From Planococcus maritimus (GTDB lineage: Bacteria > Bacillota > Bacilli > Bacillales_A > Planococcaceae): DNA of 64,000 nucleotides. Numbering within the stretch: position 1 is the stretch's first letter; every line of letters starts with the position of its first letter. Position numbers and translations under genes: made by a program. Below are positions 36,679-45,707 of the stretch, in pieces. The notes below the pieces were generated by a model. The model was not told the origin of the DNA. It worked only from the letters and a program-made list of their open reading frames with translations, and searched no databases. The stretch is from assembly GCF_001592825.1 (NCBI RefSeq), contig NZ_LTZG01000063.1, positions 24,471 to 88,470 on the forward strand, given 5' to 3'.

Positions 36679-37593
36679 ATGGCAAGATCCAATAAGAATG
36701 CGCGCTCTCAAGTACAAAAGCCGAAATATGATGTGCTGACTGGCCGTGGTTTTATAAAAGAATTAGCGATACGGATTAAAGACGTCGATGTGCAGGGACT
36801 CGGAGCGCAATTGGCGTTTTTTTTCCTATTATCGATTTTTCCGCTGTTGATTTTCCTTGTCAACTTATTGCCCTATTTAAATTTGCCTAGAGAAGAAGTC
36901 TTTACATTCATGGAAAATGTGATCCCTGGGGAAGTATATGTATTAGTCGAACAGACTTTGAACGAAATCCTCACCAATCAAAACGGCGGCTTGCTATCGT
37001 TTGGTGTATTTGCAACGATTTGGTCAGCGAGCCTGGGCATGGATGCATTGATCAAATCCTTAAATGCGACCTACCGTGTAAAGGAAAGCCGCCCGCTATT
37101 GCTGGCAAGAGGCATGTCGATTTTAATGACGATTCTGTTAATCATCATGCTGGTCGTGGCGCTCGCCTTGCCGATATTCGGCAAACAAATCGGATTGTTT
37201 TTCTTTGCCTTCCTCGGATTGGAAGAAGGGTTCTTGGAATTGTGGGGAATGATCCGCTTCACCATTCCGGCCTTGATCACCTTTGTTGTGTGCGCTGTCA
37301 TTTACTGGCTTGCGCCCAATGTGCGCATCAGTTTTAAGACGGTGCTGCCGGGAGCGGCGTTCGCTTCGCTCGGCTGGCTTTTACTGTCTTACTTGTTCTC
37401 CATCTATATCAATAATTTCGGCAATTTCTCAGCTACTTACGGCAGCATTGGCGGAATAATCCTATTATTGCTTTGGCTGTATTTATCAGCGATGTTGTTG
37501 ATTATCGGAGGGCAATTAAATGCCGTCATGCAAGGCAGGAGACATTCTAGAAAACGACTCAAGCAAAAAAAGGCGGCTCTTCCCGGAAAATAA
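36679..37593 (+). CDS. YihY/BrkB family membrane protein
   Basis: 304-residue membrane protein with about six helices and the family markers GAQLAFFFLLSIFPLLIFL, SASLGMDALIKSLNATYRV and YGSIGGIILLLLWLYLSAMLLIIGGQLNA. Once annotated as ribonuclease BN, the family is now seen as a membrane protein of unknown activity. The C-terminus is strongly basic. Its last codons and stop lie in the following terminator stem. Confidence 0.9.
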   Translation: MARSNKNARSQVQKPKYDVLTGRGFIKELAIRIKDVDVQGLGAQLAFFFLLSIFPLLIFLVNLLPYLNLPREEVFTFMENVIPGEVYVLVEQTLNEILTNQNGGLLSFGVFATIWSASLGMDALIKSLNATYRVKESRPLLLARGMSILMTILLIIMLVVALALPIFGKQIGLFFFAFLGLEEGFLELWGMIRFTIPALITFVVCAVIYWLAPNVRISFKTVLPGAAFASLGWLLLSYLFSIYINNFGNFSATYGSIGGIILLLLWLYLSAMLLIIGGQLNAVMQGRRHSRKRLKQKKAALPGK

Positions 37594-37612
37594 GGGAGAG
37601 CCGCCTTTTAGT
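37567..37612. terminator. Bidirectional terminator brkB / metal ATPase
   Basis: AAAGGCGGCTCT-CCC / GGG-AGAGCCGCCTTTT, overlapping the end of brkB and serving the convergent ATPase. Confidence 0.88.
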
Positions 37613-37620
37613 TTAGGCAA

Positions 37621-39495
37621 TCAAACATTGCGGTTAAGCATGCGCAATCCATTTAAGATGACTAGGATGGTGCTGCCTTCATGGCCAATGACGCCTAGCG
37701 GCAGAGAAATGGCCTGGAAAAAATTCGAGAAAATAAGCACGAGAATGACAGCAACTGAGAAAAAGACATTTTGTTTAACGATGTGCTGCATTTTTTTAGC
37801 CAGTCGGATTGAGTAAGAAATCCGGGACAAATCATTTTTCATCAAAATGACGTCTGCGGTTTCTAATGCGATGTCTGTTCCTTCGCCCATGGCGATGCCG
37901 GTTGTTGCAGTTGCAAGAGCAGGAGCGTCGTTGATGCCGTCTCCTGTCATTGCTACATATTTATATTTGGCGAGTAACTTTTTTAAGTGCTGGACTTTGT
38001 CGCCTGGCAAGCATTCGGCAATGTATTCATCAACACCGGTTTCTTCTGCAATAGCTTTTGCGGTTTTTCGGTTATCACCAGTCAACATAATGCAATAGAT
38101 GCCGCGGTCTTGAAGTTCGGCAATGGTGGATTTGGTAATATCGCGAACGGTGTCTTTAAGCGCCATCGCAGCCAATATGCCATGGCCGTCGCTGATAAAT
38201 GTGACGGTTTTCCCTTGGTTCGCCAAAACGGCCAGAATTCCGTTTTCGAAAGCGTAGGCTTCTTCTTCACCGACAAATCCGGGCTTGCCGACCAAGATTT
38301 CATCGCTTGCGAAGTGCGTCTTCAAACCGTTACCTGGAACATCCACCACTTGCAAACCGCGCAGTGGTTCAATTCCTTGTTGAATAACAAAATCGGTAAT
38401 TGCTTTGGCGAGTGGATGATTTGATTGTGATTCGATTCCAGCGACTAAGGCCATCACCTCCTCGCGATTTGCATCACGGCGGATAACAAAATCAGTCACT
38501 TCGGGTTTGCCGCGCGTCAAGGTGCCGGTTTTATCGAAAGCGATGGCTTTGATGACGCTCAAATTCTCTAAATGTGCACCCCCCTTAAAAATCACGCCGC
38601 TTTTAGCGCCATTTGAAACGGCGGCGAGCGTAGCGGGCATAATGGATGCGACCAATGCACAAGGTGAAGCTACGACAAGCAACACCATGGCCCGGTAAAG
38701 GGTTTCATTCCAACTCCACCCCATCAAAAAATGTGGAAGGAACAACATCAGCACGAAGACCATCAAGACGACTTTAACGTAACGGCCTTCAAAGCGTTCG
38801 ATAAATTGTTGAGAGGGAGACTTCTCGCTTTCTGCGGATTGTACGAGTTCAATGATTTTTTGGAACATGGTTTCTGAACTTGGTTTGGTCATGACCATGG
38901 TAATTGAGCCGGACAAATTAACAGTGCCCGCAAATAAATTATCGCGCGCGTATTTGGATACTGGAATCGCTTCACCACTGATGGCAGACTCATCAACAGC
39001 AGTCTGTCCAGTATGGACTTCGCCATCGACAGGGAATCGTTCACCCGGACGGACGGAGATTAAGTCCCCGGTATTCAATTCACCGACCGGAACACGCACG
39101 GTCTCGCCGGAATCTTTTAATAACCATGCTTCATCTGGTTGCATCTCCATGAGAGCAGACAATTCTTTTCGGCTTTTGTTCATCGTATAGGTTTCTAGGG
39201 CGCCGCTTAATGCAAAAATGAAGATCAAGATGGCGCCTTCTGTCCAGTAACCAATAACGGATGCGCCGATCGCTGCTAAAATCATCAGAAATTCGACGTT
39301 TAACTCTTTGTCTTCGATGGTTTTTTTGATGCCGTACTTGGCCTTGGCGTATCCGCCAATAACGAACGCCAGCAAATAAACAATCACTGATGGCAGAGCG
39401 ATATCCTGCAATTCCAGGATGTAGGCAATGATAATCAGAACTCCGGATAACACCGCAGCTATCAATTCGATATGAGGCCGAACTTTTCTCCACAT
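37621..39495 (-). CDS. P1B-4 type heavy-metal ATPase
   Basis: 624-residue metal pump. The transmembrane metal motif is SPC (VASPCALVAS) rather than CPC, and the last helix has GHEGSTILVILNGLRML; together these mark the P1B-4 group (PfeT/ZosA, CoaT). DKTGTLTRG is the phosphorylation site and TGDGINDAPAL the hinge. No N-terminal metal-binding domain is present. B. subtilis PfeT exports ferrous iron under PerR control, so iron, cobalt or zinc are candidate substrates. I choose ATG 39495, six bases after GGAGGG; the ATG at 39501 directly abuts that site. Confidence 0.88.
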   Translation of the reverse strand: MWRKVRPHIELIAAVLSGVLIIIAYILELQDIALPSVIVYLLAFVIGGYAKAKYGIKKTIEDKELNVEFLMILAAIGASVIGYWTEGAILIFIFALSGALETYTMNKSRKELSALMEMQPDEAWLLKDSGETVRVPVGELNTGDLISVRPGERFPVDGEVHTGQTAVDESAISGEAIPVSKYARDNLFAGTVNLSGSITMVMTKPSSETMFQKIIELVQSAESEKSPSQQFIERFEGRYVKVVLMVFVLMLFLPHFLMGWSWNETLYRAMVLLVVASPCALVASIMPATLAAVSNGAKSGVIFKGGAHLENLSVIKAIAFDKTGTLTRGKPEVTDFVIRRDANREEVMALVAGIESQSNHPLAKAITDFVIQQGIEPLRGLQVVDVPGNGLKTHFASDEILVGKPGFVGEEEAYAFENGILAVLANQGKTVTFISDGHGILAAMALKDTVRDITKSTIAELQDRGIYCIMLTGDNRKTAKAIAEETGVDEYIAECLPGDKVQHLKKLLAKYKYVAMTGDGINDAPALATATTGIAMGEGTDIALETADVILMKNDLSRISYSIRLAKKMQHIVKQNVFFSVAVILVLIFSNFFQAISLPLGVIGHEGSTILVILNGLRMLNRNV

Positions 39496-39517
39496 AGCCA
39501 TCCCTCCATAAAAAGCC

Positions 39518-39532
39518 GATTAATGATTATTG
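39518..39532. promoter_or_regulatory. Weak PerR/Fur-box-like sequence before metal ATPase
   Basis: GATTAATGATTATTG keeps the core TAAT-G-ATTAT of the PerR/Fur 7-1-7 box and matches 9 of 14 positions. Its place, 23-37 bases before the start codon, suits a repressor, but the match is only partial. Confidence 0.3.
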
Positions 39533-39616
39533 CCAGTTTACCATAGGAATCCGCGGCTAGATGGAAGGGGGGATTGTTATCTGTTATTTAAATCATTCTC
39601 TCGATTATAAGGACAG

Positions 39617-39654
39617 AAAAAAGCCCTGAGGCTTCAGTAGAAGCGTCAGGGCTT
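39617..39654 (-). terminator. Terminator of SE1561-family gene
   Basis: On the minus strand AAGCCCTGACGCTTC pairs with GAAGCCTCAGGGCTT and is followed by TTTT. Confidence 0.85.
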
Positions 39655-39659
39655 GGGAA

Positions 39660-39857
39660 TTATTCGCTTTCAGTTTCAGGGCGGTTTTTGAATTGCTGCA
39701 TTTTAGTATCCAGGTCATCAACCATGGCAATCAGTCGGTCGATATCTTCAAGCTCGGTGCTTTCTGGTTCGATGGCATCTAACACATCGAGGAACATGCT
39801 GAGCCTTTGTTTCATATATGTTACTTGCTGTTCCTTATCTGTAATGGATTTTCCCAT
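39660..39857 (-). CDS. SE1561-family small protein
   Basis: 65-residue acidic protein beginning MGKSITDKEQQVTYMKQR, then a helical LSMFLDVLDAIEPE and ELEDIDRLIAMVDDLDTKM. This agrees with the SE1561 family of Firmicute proteins of unknown function; a short coiled coil is likely. The start at 39857 follows GAGGTG; the longer frame to 39911 has no ribosome binding site. Confidence 0.82.
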   Translation of the reverse strand: MGKSITDKEQQVTYMKQRLSMFLDVLDAIEPESTELEDIDRLIAMVDDLDTKMQQFKNRPETESE

Positions 39858-39958
39858 TGAGTACACCTCATTTCCAATGTTTATAGTAGCTGATACGGGG
39901 ACGAATATCAATAGAGGTGCTGTTTTAGAGAAAAAATACTAAAATCATTAATTGAATA

Positions 39959-39987
39959 TTTACACTATTCGATTAATGTGTTATAGT
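39959..39987 (+). promoter_or_regulatory. Promoter of 37-codon gene
   Basis: TTTACA (39959-39964), exactly 17 bases, TATAGT (39982-39987); transcription would start near 39994, twenty bases before the start codon. Confidence 0.65.
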
Positions 39988-40014
39988 TGCATCAATCCTT
40001 TACGAGGGGAGGAC

Positions 40015-40128
40015 ATGACGAATCTCCAAACCAAAAAAGTACACGATAGAAAGAGGAGGCGATTCGAGCATTTAGGTGGAGTCACCGATAGTGCGATTAT
40101 GGAAACGACCTGTAAACATAAAACATAA
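40015..40128 (+). CDS. Putative 37-residue basic peptide
   Basis: ATG 40015 follows the strong ribosome binding site GAGGGGAGG by three to eight bases and a near-consensus promoter. The peptide begins MTNLQTKKVHDRKRRRFEHL and ends with METTCKHKT; it is strongly basic, has one cysteine and no hydrophobic segment. The stop lies at the base of a long hairpin terminator. It could be a real small protein, a leader peptide, or a chance frame in a regulatory RNA of about 180 bases. I recognise no family. Confidence 0.5.
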   Translation: MTNLQTKKVHDRKRRRFEHLGGVTDSAIMETTCKHKT

Positions 40129-40174
40129 AGGCTCAGCCCGCAATCTGCCAAGCAGAAACGGACTGAGCCTTTTA
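40127..40174. terminator. Long bidirectional terminator, 37-codon gene / OsmC
   Basis: AAAGGCTCAG / CTGAGCCTTT outer stem with an inner TCTGC/GCAGA hairpin, between convergent transcripts. Confidence 0.8.
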
Positions 40175-40179
40175 TGTGG

Positions 40180-40560
40180 TTAAACGATCTCATAGGTTTC
40201 GATAATGTCGATGGAATCTTCGACCGACCGGACCATGGAGCAGTTTTTTCGAGTCAATTCCATCACACGCGGCATTTTAGCTTCCTTGATATCGCCTTTA
40301 ATGCGGAAATGCAAATGGACTTTTGAAACGCGGTCCGCTTCTTCAGCGACACGGACGATTTCTTTTACTTCCACCTCGATATCTTGTGCCGGCATGCGTT
40401 GCTTATCCAAGACCTTGCGGATGATTCCTGCGCTGCAAATGGCAAGCGAAGAGACCAGCAATTGATAAGGCCGGAATCCGTGTTCTTCATTAGTGGATAC
40501 GTGGAGCTCGCCGAATGGCAGATGCCCGGTAAATCCGTGTTCATTCATGGAAAATTTCAT
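40180..40560 (-). CDS. OsmC-family protein
   Basis: 126-residue OsmC/Ohr-fold protein. The two redox cysteines of the family are present, in LAICSAGIIRKVL and TRKNCSMVRSV, so it should detoxify hydroperoxides or act on thiol compounds. FRPYQLLVSSLA fits the YhfA-type branch rather than the organic-hydroperoxide enzyme Ohr. The frame extends to 41016, but only ATG 40560 has a ribosome binding site (AAGGAGG); the rest lies antisense to the MFS gene. Confidence 0.87.
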   Translation of the reverse strand: MKFSMNEHGFTGHLPFGELHVSTNEEHGFRPYQLLVSSLAICSAGIIRKVLDKQRMPAQDIEVEVKEIVRVAEEADRVSKVHLHFRIKGDIKEAKMPRVMELTRKNCSMVRSVEDSIDIIETYEIV

Positions 40561-40639
40561 CTTGTAACGCCTCCTTATGTTAGAATTGTAGCGGAAACTT
40601 CGAAAAATAGAAAAGAACGTGCTCGTTCGGGGAGGCATT

Positions 40640-41812
40640 ATGAAACATTTCTTATCAAGCGAACGTGCCCGCTTTTGGATTTTGGTTGCCATTGTGTCGA
40701 TTTCCGGATTCTCACAAGGCATGTTATTGCCGCTGATTGCCGTCATTTTTGAACAAGACGGCGTATCGTCTGCTTTAAATGGCCTCAGTGCCACAGGATT
40801 ATACATAGGAATCATCGTTGTTGCACCGTTTATGGAGCCGCAGTTGAGAAAATTCGGGTTTAAACCACTTATTTTGGTTGGCGGGGCAATGGTCATTCTG
40901 GCCTTGCTGTCGTTTCCATTATGGAAAAGCGTGTTGTTTTGGTTTGTCTTGCGCATTCTGATTGGTGTTGGGGACCAAGCGCTGCATTTTTCAACGCAGA
41001 CTTGGATCACCAGCACGTCGCCTCACCATAAACTTGGCCGCAATATTGCGATCTATGGCATGTCGTTCAGTGTCGGCTTTGGCGCAGGGCCATTGTTTGT
41101 GCCGCTTGTCCAAGTGTTCGAGGCCTTGCCGTTCATCATTTCTGGAGGACTTTGTTTGATCGCTTGGTCGTTGGTGTTTTTTCTGCGCAATGATTTTCCG
41201 GAGTATTCCGCTAGTTCGATGGGCGCCAAAGGAACTTTGCAACGCTTTCGGACAGCGCTTATCATCGGCTGGGTCGCCTTTTTGCCGCCGCTTGGCTACG
41301 GATTTTTGGAAGCGTCACTCAGCGCGATTTATCCAGTCTATGCCTTGCGCCAGTCGTTTGATATTAGCATGGTCTCTTATATTCTTGCCGCATTTTCCGT
41401 CGGTGCGATAGCCACTCAATTGCCGCTCGGTGAACTGAGTGACCGCATCGGCCGAAAAAAAGTCCTGATGCTGGCACTTAGTGGCGGGGGCGTATCGTTT
41501 TTAGTGGCGACTTTCGTCGAATCGAATGCTTGGCTCACACTTATCTTATTCATGGTGGCCGGCATGTTTGTCGGCTCGACGTTTTCCCTTGGCATTTCCT
41601 ATATGACAGATTTGATGCCAAAAGAATTGTTGCCAACGGGTAATTTATTATGCGGAGTAGCTTTCAGCGTCGGCAGTTTGATAGGCCCGGCAGCAGGCGG
41701 CATGTTCTTAGAAGTCACTGAGCAGTTGAGTTTCCTGTTGTTGATTACAGGCATTCTACTGACCTTGTTCACCATCATTGCGTTCAAGGGTCCCAAAAAA
41801 CGAATCGTGTGA
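40640..41812 (+). CDS. MFS transporter
   Basis: 390-residue major-facilitator protein with about twelve helices. Markers: SISGFSQGMLLPLIAVIFEQDG in helix 1, RILIGVGDQALHFS in helix 4, and the loop motif GELSDRIGRKKVLMLAL in the second half. It probably exports a small molecule; YfkF/YttB-type exporters in Bacillus look similar. ATG 40640 follows GGGGAGG. It is divergent from osmC with a 79-base gap. Confidence 0.87.
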   Translation: MKHFLSSERARFWILVAIVSISGFSQGMLLPLIAVIFEQDGVSSALNGLSATGLYIGIIVVAPFMEPQLRKFGFKPLILVGGAMVILALLSFPLWKSVLFWFVLRILIGVGDQALHFSTQTWITSTSPHHKLGRNIAIYGMSFSVGFGAGPLFVPLVQVFEALPFIISGGLCLIAWSLVFFLRNDFPEYSASSMGAKGTLQRFRTALIIGWVAFLPPLGYGFLEASLSAIYPVYALRQSFDISMVSYILAAFSVGAIATQLPLGELSDRIGRKKVLMLALSGGGVSFLVATFVESNAWLTLILFMVAGMFVGSTFSLGISYMTDLMPKELLPTGNLLCGVAFSVGSLIGPAAGGMFLEVTEQLSFLLLITGILLTLFTIIAFKGPKKRIV

Positions 41813-41820
41813 TTGCATGC

Positions 41821-41860
41821 AAAAAAGGTGTCCAGAGCAAATGCTCCGGACACCTTTTTT
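41821..41860. terminator. Bidirectional terminator MFS / RlmCD paralogue
   Basis: AAAAAAGGTGTCC-GAGCA / TGCTC-GGACACCTTTTTT, nearly perfect over 17 pairs. Confidence 0.93.
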
Positions 41861-41866
41861 CATCCA

Positions 41867-43231
41867 TTATTTCAATACTAATAAGCACACCGCTTCAACT
41901 TGAGAAGTCTGCGGGAACATATCGATTGGCTGGATGTATTCAACTCGGTAGATTTTCGTCAACTGCTGCAAGTCTTTTGCGAGTGTCGACGGATTGCAGG
42001 ACGTATAGACAAAACGTTTTGGTTTTACTTTCAAAATGGTTTTCAATAGGGGATCTGCAAGCCCGGTGCGCGGCGGGTCGACTGTTAAGACATCCGGCAC
42101 ATAGCCTTCTTTGCGCCAAGTTTCGAGCCATTTTTCAGCCGTTCCTGTTACGTAAGTTGCTGGATGGCCTTGTTTTTTCGCATTGGCTTTCGCATCGGCA
42201 ACGCTTTCCGGAATGGTGTCCATGCCGCGGATTTCACGTGCGGAATCCGCTAGCCACAAGCCAATCGTGCCCACGCCGCAATAAGCATCAACGACGGATT
42301 CTTTGCCCGTCAATTTCGCTGCCCGTTTGATTTCATCATAGAGCTTCACGGTTTGTTCCGGGTTTAATTGGAAAAACGCACGGGCTGACAAGTCGAATGA
42401 CAATTCGCCGAGTTCTTCATGGATGGTCGGTTTACCGAACAGCGTACGTGTTGTTTCACCGAATACGAGTGAAGTTTTCTCGGCATTAACATTTTGAACG
42501 ATGGACACCAAGTTCGGATCGATTGCGCTCAGGCGTTCGACGAGTACTTTCTCTTTCGGAATATCTTTGCGTGTCGTGATGAGTACGAGTTGAATCTCAC
42601 CAGTTTTAACCGCCGTACGCACAGCGATGGTCCGAACGAGCCCTTTCATCGACTTGCCATCATAAATGGACAAGTTCAATTCTTCGATAATGCGTTTTGC
42701 AGCATTGGTAATTTTCACTGTATCCGGGTGCTGGACGAGACATTGTTCGATATCGAGCAGCTGTTGTGAGCCTTCGGCAAACAAACCGGCCATCACTTTG
42801 CCATCTTTCTTGCGTGTTTGGAACTGGCTTTTATTACGGTAATGCCATGGATCTTCCATACCGATTGTCTCGCGCACTTGAATATCCGTACCGCGCAAAT
42901 AGCGGTCCAGTGATTGCAGCACCAAATCACGTTTTTCGACAAGCTGTTGGCTGTAAGTCAAATGCTGCAATTGGCAGCCGCCGCATGTCTCAAAAATCGG
43001 GCATGGTGGCGTCTGGCGGTGCGGAGAGGGTTTGCGGATCTTCAATATTCGTGCTTGTGCAAAATTGTGTTTCACAATTGTTACTTGAGCGGTCACTTCT
43101 TCGCCAGGCAGCGCACCTGGAACAAATACGACATTGCGTTTGAAAAAGCCGACACCTTCTCCGTTGATGCCGAGCTTTTTAATGGTTAAAGGGAATTTCT
43201 GTCCCATTTCAATGATTGGTTTTTCAGTCAT
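41867..43231 (-). CDS. RNA (uracil-C5)-methyltransferase, RlmCD paralogue
   Basis: 454-residue TrmA-family enzyme paralogous to the gene at 9442. It has the TRAM domain, the iron-sulfur cysteines ([10 protein letters not shown]), the SAM motif [26 protein letters not shown] and the nucleophile in [13 protein letters not shown]. subtilis also has two (RlmCD and YfjO); this one probably corresponds to YfjO, whose target is less clear. ATG 43231 is used, with AAGGA ten bases upstream; GTG 43240 is too close to that site. Confidence 0.9.
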   Translation of the reverse strand: MTEKPIIEMGQKFPLTIKKLGINGEGVGFFKRNVVFVPGALPGEEVTAQVTIVKHNFAQARILKIRKPSPHRQTPPCPIFETCGGCQLQHLTYSQQLVEKRDLVLQSLDRYLRGTDIQVRETIGMEDPWHYRNKSQFQTRKKDGKVMAGLFAEGSQQLLDIEQCLVQHPDTVKITNAAKRIIEELNLSIYDGKSMKGLVRTIAVRTAVKTGEIQLVLITTRKDIPKEKVLVERLSAIDPNLVSIVQNVNAEKTSLVFGETTRTLFGKPTIHEELGELSFDLSARAFFQLNPEQTVKLYDEIKRAAKLTGKESVVDAYCGVGTIGLWLADSAREIRGMDTIPESVADAKANAKKQGHPATYVTGTAEKWLETWRKEGYVPDVLTVDPPRTGLADPLLKTILKVKPKRFVYTSCNPSTLAKDLQQLTKIYRVEYIQPIDMFPQTSQVEAVCLLVLK

Positions 43232-43272
43232 GCAGGTCACGTCCTTCAGTTGGTCATCCCATCATTATACGC

Positions 43273-44172
43273 TTATTTGTATAGGTCAGCCAGTGCTTCT
43301 GGCAAATTCGGGAATTCAAACTTGAATCCATGGTCGAGAAGAACGGTTGGCAGCGCGCGCTGTCCTTCGAGCACGAGCCTGCTTTTATCGCCGAGTGCAG
43401 CTTTCAGTGCAAACGAAGGAGCAGGAATCCAGTGTGGCCTGCCGAGTGCCCGGCCGATTTCCTTGCCGACCGCTTTCATACGCTGTGGATTCGGCGCTGT
43501 CACATTGAATGGGCCTGTGAGTTCTTTCTGTTCAATAGCGAACAGGATTGCGCGCGCCGCATCGCGGACGTGGATCCATGACAGCCATTGCCTGCCAGTG
43601 CCGACTGTGCCGCCGGCGTATAACTTATACGGTAGCGCCATTAACGGCAGTGCACCTTGGTCTTTTCCAAGCAAAATGCCGAGACGTGCATATGCTGTTC
43701 GGACGCCGTCAATTTGCGCTTGTTCGGCAAGACCTTCCCAAGCGAGCACTGTTTCAGCCAGAAAATCATTGCCGTATTCGCGGTCGGCTTCCGTGTACGT
43801 TTTATGTTCAGAAGCCGGATAGATCCCGACAGCGCTTGCATTAACAAGCACTTCCGGTTTTTGTTCAAGCGCTGAGAGGATGCGCAGCACTTCTTTCGTC
43901 GCCGAGACACGGCTGTCGTAAATTTTCTTTTTTTGCTTGTCTGTCCACAGTCCGTCATTGATTGATGTGCCGGCCAAATTGACAAGCGCATCGATGCCTT
44001 CAAGCTGTGCTTCAGGATACGCTCCATCAGACAGCCAACGGACATATGTGATACCCTGTTCTTTCGGTTTATCTGAACGTGTTAAAATAAACACTTCATG
44101 GCCTTTTTCTTGCAGCAGTTCCGTCAAGACAGAACCGAGAAACCCGGTGCCGCCCGTTATCGCTATTTTCAT
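43273..44172 (-). CDS. yfhF: TIGR01777-type NAD-dependent epimerase
   Basis: 299-residue SDR-family protein with a N-terminal NAD(P) loop (IAITGGTGFLGSVL), ALVNLAGTSI, and the active-site region preceding WIHVRDAARAI and NVTAPNP. The function is not established (cell-division inhibitor SulA-like by old naming). In B. subtilis yfhF is next to recX as here. ATG 44172 is eight bases after GGAGG; ATG 44178 is too close, and the frame continuing to 44604 is antisense to recX. Confidence 0.9.
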   Translation of the reverse strand: MKIAITGGTGFLGSVLTELLQEKGHEVFILTRSDKPKEQGITYVRWLSDGAYPEAQLEGIDALVNLAGTSINDGLWTDKQKKKIYDSRVSATKEVLRILSALEQKPEVLVNASAVGIYPASEHKTYTEADREYGNDFLAETVLAWEGLAEQAQIDGVRTAYARLGILLGKDQGALPLMALPYKLYAGGTVGTGRQWLSWIHVRDAARAILFAIEQKELTGPFNVTAPNPQRMKAVGKEIGRALGRPHWIPAPSFALKAALGDKSRLVLEGQRALPTVLLDHGFKFEFPNLPEALADLYK

Positions 44173-44271
44173 TTTCATCGCCTCCATGTTTATCCCATAC
44201 CCAATTCGAGCGAAGCATATGCCAAGAGGGCGCTCAAAGTGTATAATAGAAGAAGAAGCGAGGGGAAATTG

Positions 44272-45078
44272 ATGCCGATCATTACGAAAATAACCCGCGG
44301 AAAAAACAATCCGGAACGCTATAATATTTACCTGGAAGAAAAATTTGCGTTCAGTGTCGACGAAACTTTGATCATCCGCTATCAATTGACCAAAGGCAAA
44401 GAACTTGACCAGTGGACGATCGAAGAAATGAACTTTGAGGATGAAGTCCGAAAAGCGTTCAATAAGGCCTTGCATTACCTCGGCTTCCGCATGCGCAGTG
44501 AAGGTGAAGTTCGCAAAAAGCTGAAAGAAAAGGAATTCGGCGAAGCCGTCATCGATGAAGCGGTCAAAAAATTGTATGAACTCAGCTTTCTCGATGACCA
44601 GCAATTTTCAGAGGCACTGCTCCGGACACAAATTAAATCCGGAAAAAAAGGCCCTCGTGCGATCCAGCAGGACATGCAAAAGAGAGGAATTGATAAGGCT
44701 ATGCAAAAAGATGTCTTAACAAACTACACGGAAGAAGAGCAACTCGAAGTTGCCACAGGCCTTGCGGAAAAAATCGCTGCAAAAGAACAGTCGAAAACCC
44801 CGAGCCAGGTCAAGCAGAAAATCAATGACTCGCTAATGAGAAAAGGTTATCCCTATCCAATCATTAAGCAAGCCATTGAGACCTTGGACCTTGAACGCGA
44901 CGGCGATCAATGGCTTGATAGCGTCCGTCAACAAGGGGATAAATTATGGCGCAAACATGAAAGTAAATTATCGGGAAATGACCTTAGCCGGAAAGTGAAA
45001 CAAGGGCTCTACCAGAAAGGCTTCCCAGGTGATGTGATTAGCCAGTACATCGAAGAAAAGGAGTTTGAAGATGAGTGA
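44272..45078 (+). CDS. recX: Recombination regulator RecX
   Basis: 268-residue all-helical protein made of RecX three-helix repeats (ALHYLGFRMRSEGEVRKKL; LYELSFLDDQQFSEALLR; later RMKGYPYP- and QKGFPGDVI-type repeats). It binds RecA filaments and modulates them. The start at ATG 44272 (MPIITKITRG) follows AGGGG; the longer frame from 44098 overlaps yfhF. A TATAAT lies at 44242-44247. Its stop overlaps the yfhH start by eight bases. Confidence 0.93.
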   Translation: MPIITKITRGKNNPERYNIYLEEKFAFSVDETLIIRYQLTKGKELDQWTIEEMNFEDEVRKAFNKALHYLGFRMRSEGEVRKKLKEKEFGEAVIDEAVKKLYELSFLDDQQFSEALLRTQIKSGKKGPRAIQQDMQKRGIDKAMQKDVLTNYTEEEQLEVATGLAEKIAAKEQSKTPSQVKQKINDSLMRKGYPYPIIKQAIETLDLERDGDQWLDSVRQQGDKLWRKHESKLSGNDLSRKVKQGLYQKGFPGDVISQYIEEKEFEDE

Positions 45079-45403
45079 ACATAAACCCTACTCACAAATG
45101 GACGAGACGGAATTGCGCAATGAAATCGCCCGTCTGAAAGAAAAAGCACGCAAAGCGGAGCAACTCGGCATTGTGAACGAGTTCGCGGTGCTCGAACGCA
45201 AAGCCATTATGGCGGCGTCGTTCCTGCTCGATCCCAGTGACTTTAAACCTGGGGAAGTATACCGCGTAGAGGGCGATCCGAACGTCTATTTTCAGATTGA
45301 TTATTTAAAAGGCAATTTTGCATGGGGTTACCGCATGGGCGGCGACAAGTACACAGAAGCGCTGCCGATTTCCATGCTGCGCCCATTGAAGGAAGGGAAG
45401 TGA
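45071..45403 (+). CDS. yfhH: YfhH family protein (DUF1811)
   Basis: 110-residue protein: an N-terminal charged helix (ETELRNEIARLKEKARKAEQ) and a C-terminal beta-rich, SH3-like half (FKPGEVYRVEGDPNVYFQI, GYRMGG). This is the YfhH layout. Function is unknown. ATG 45071 lies seven bases after AAGGAG within the recX end; the TTG at 45065 is too close. It is the second gene of the recX-yfhH-yfhJ operon. Confidence 0.9.
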   Translation: MSEHKPYSQMDETELRNEIARLKEKARKAEQLGIVNEFAVLERKAIMAASFLLDPSDFKPGEVYRVEGDPNVYFQIDYLKGNFAWGYRMGGDKYTEALPISMLRPLKEGK

Positions 45404-45407
45404 ATCG

Positions 45408-45662
45408 ATGAAGGAAGTTATTGAACAATTAATCATCGAATTAAGAGAAAAAAACCCGGAGCTGTCGGATGACAAAGCCCGGACATGGATCGAGTTATTG
45501 GTATCTGACTTTGAATCGTCGTATGCGAAGGCTGGGTACGATTACCAAGGCACGGCAGTCGTCGAAAAAGTTGTTCGCCAGTGGATTGAAAGTTACGGCG
45601 ACAAGATTCACGAATTTGCAGGAAACAATCCGAAATACGCACACCTTTTGCACGATTCGTAA
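45408..45662 (+). CDS. yfhJ: YfhJ / WVELL family protein
   Basis: 84-residue protein with the family motif TWIELLVSDFESSYAKAGY (WVELL motif with Ile for Val) and the end YAHLLHDS. Function unknown. It starts four bases after the yfhH stop and is followed by a terminator, closing the recX operon. Confidence 0.9.
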   Translation: MKEVIEQLIIELREKNPELSDDKARTWIELLVSDFESSYAKAGYDYQGTAVVEKVVRQWIESYGDKIHEFAGNNPKYAHLLHDS

Positions 45663-45668
45663 ACACTA

Positions 45669-45704
45669 AAAAAACGGCCAGGAGATATCCCTGGCCGTTT
45701 TTTA
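45669..45704. terminator. Bidirectional terminator yfhJ / yfhP
   Basis: AAAAACGGCCAGG / CCTGGCCGTTTTT with AGATAT loop. Confidence 0.93.
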
Positions 45705-45707
45705 TAT

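Noticed and set aside
40561..41016. Long N-terminal extension of the OsmC protein
   Set aside because: It is antisense to the MFS gene; AAGGAGG stands before ATG 40560 and OsmC proteins have the shorter length.
44173..44604. 144-codon extension of the YfhF epimerase
   Set aside because: It is antisense to recX, and the nucleotide-binding loop must be at the N-terminus of the real protein.
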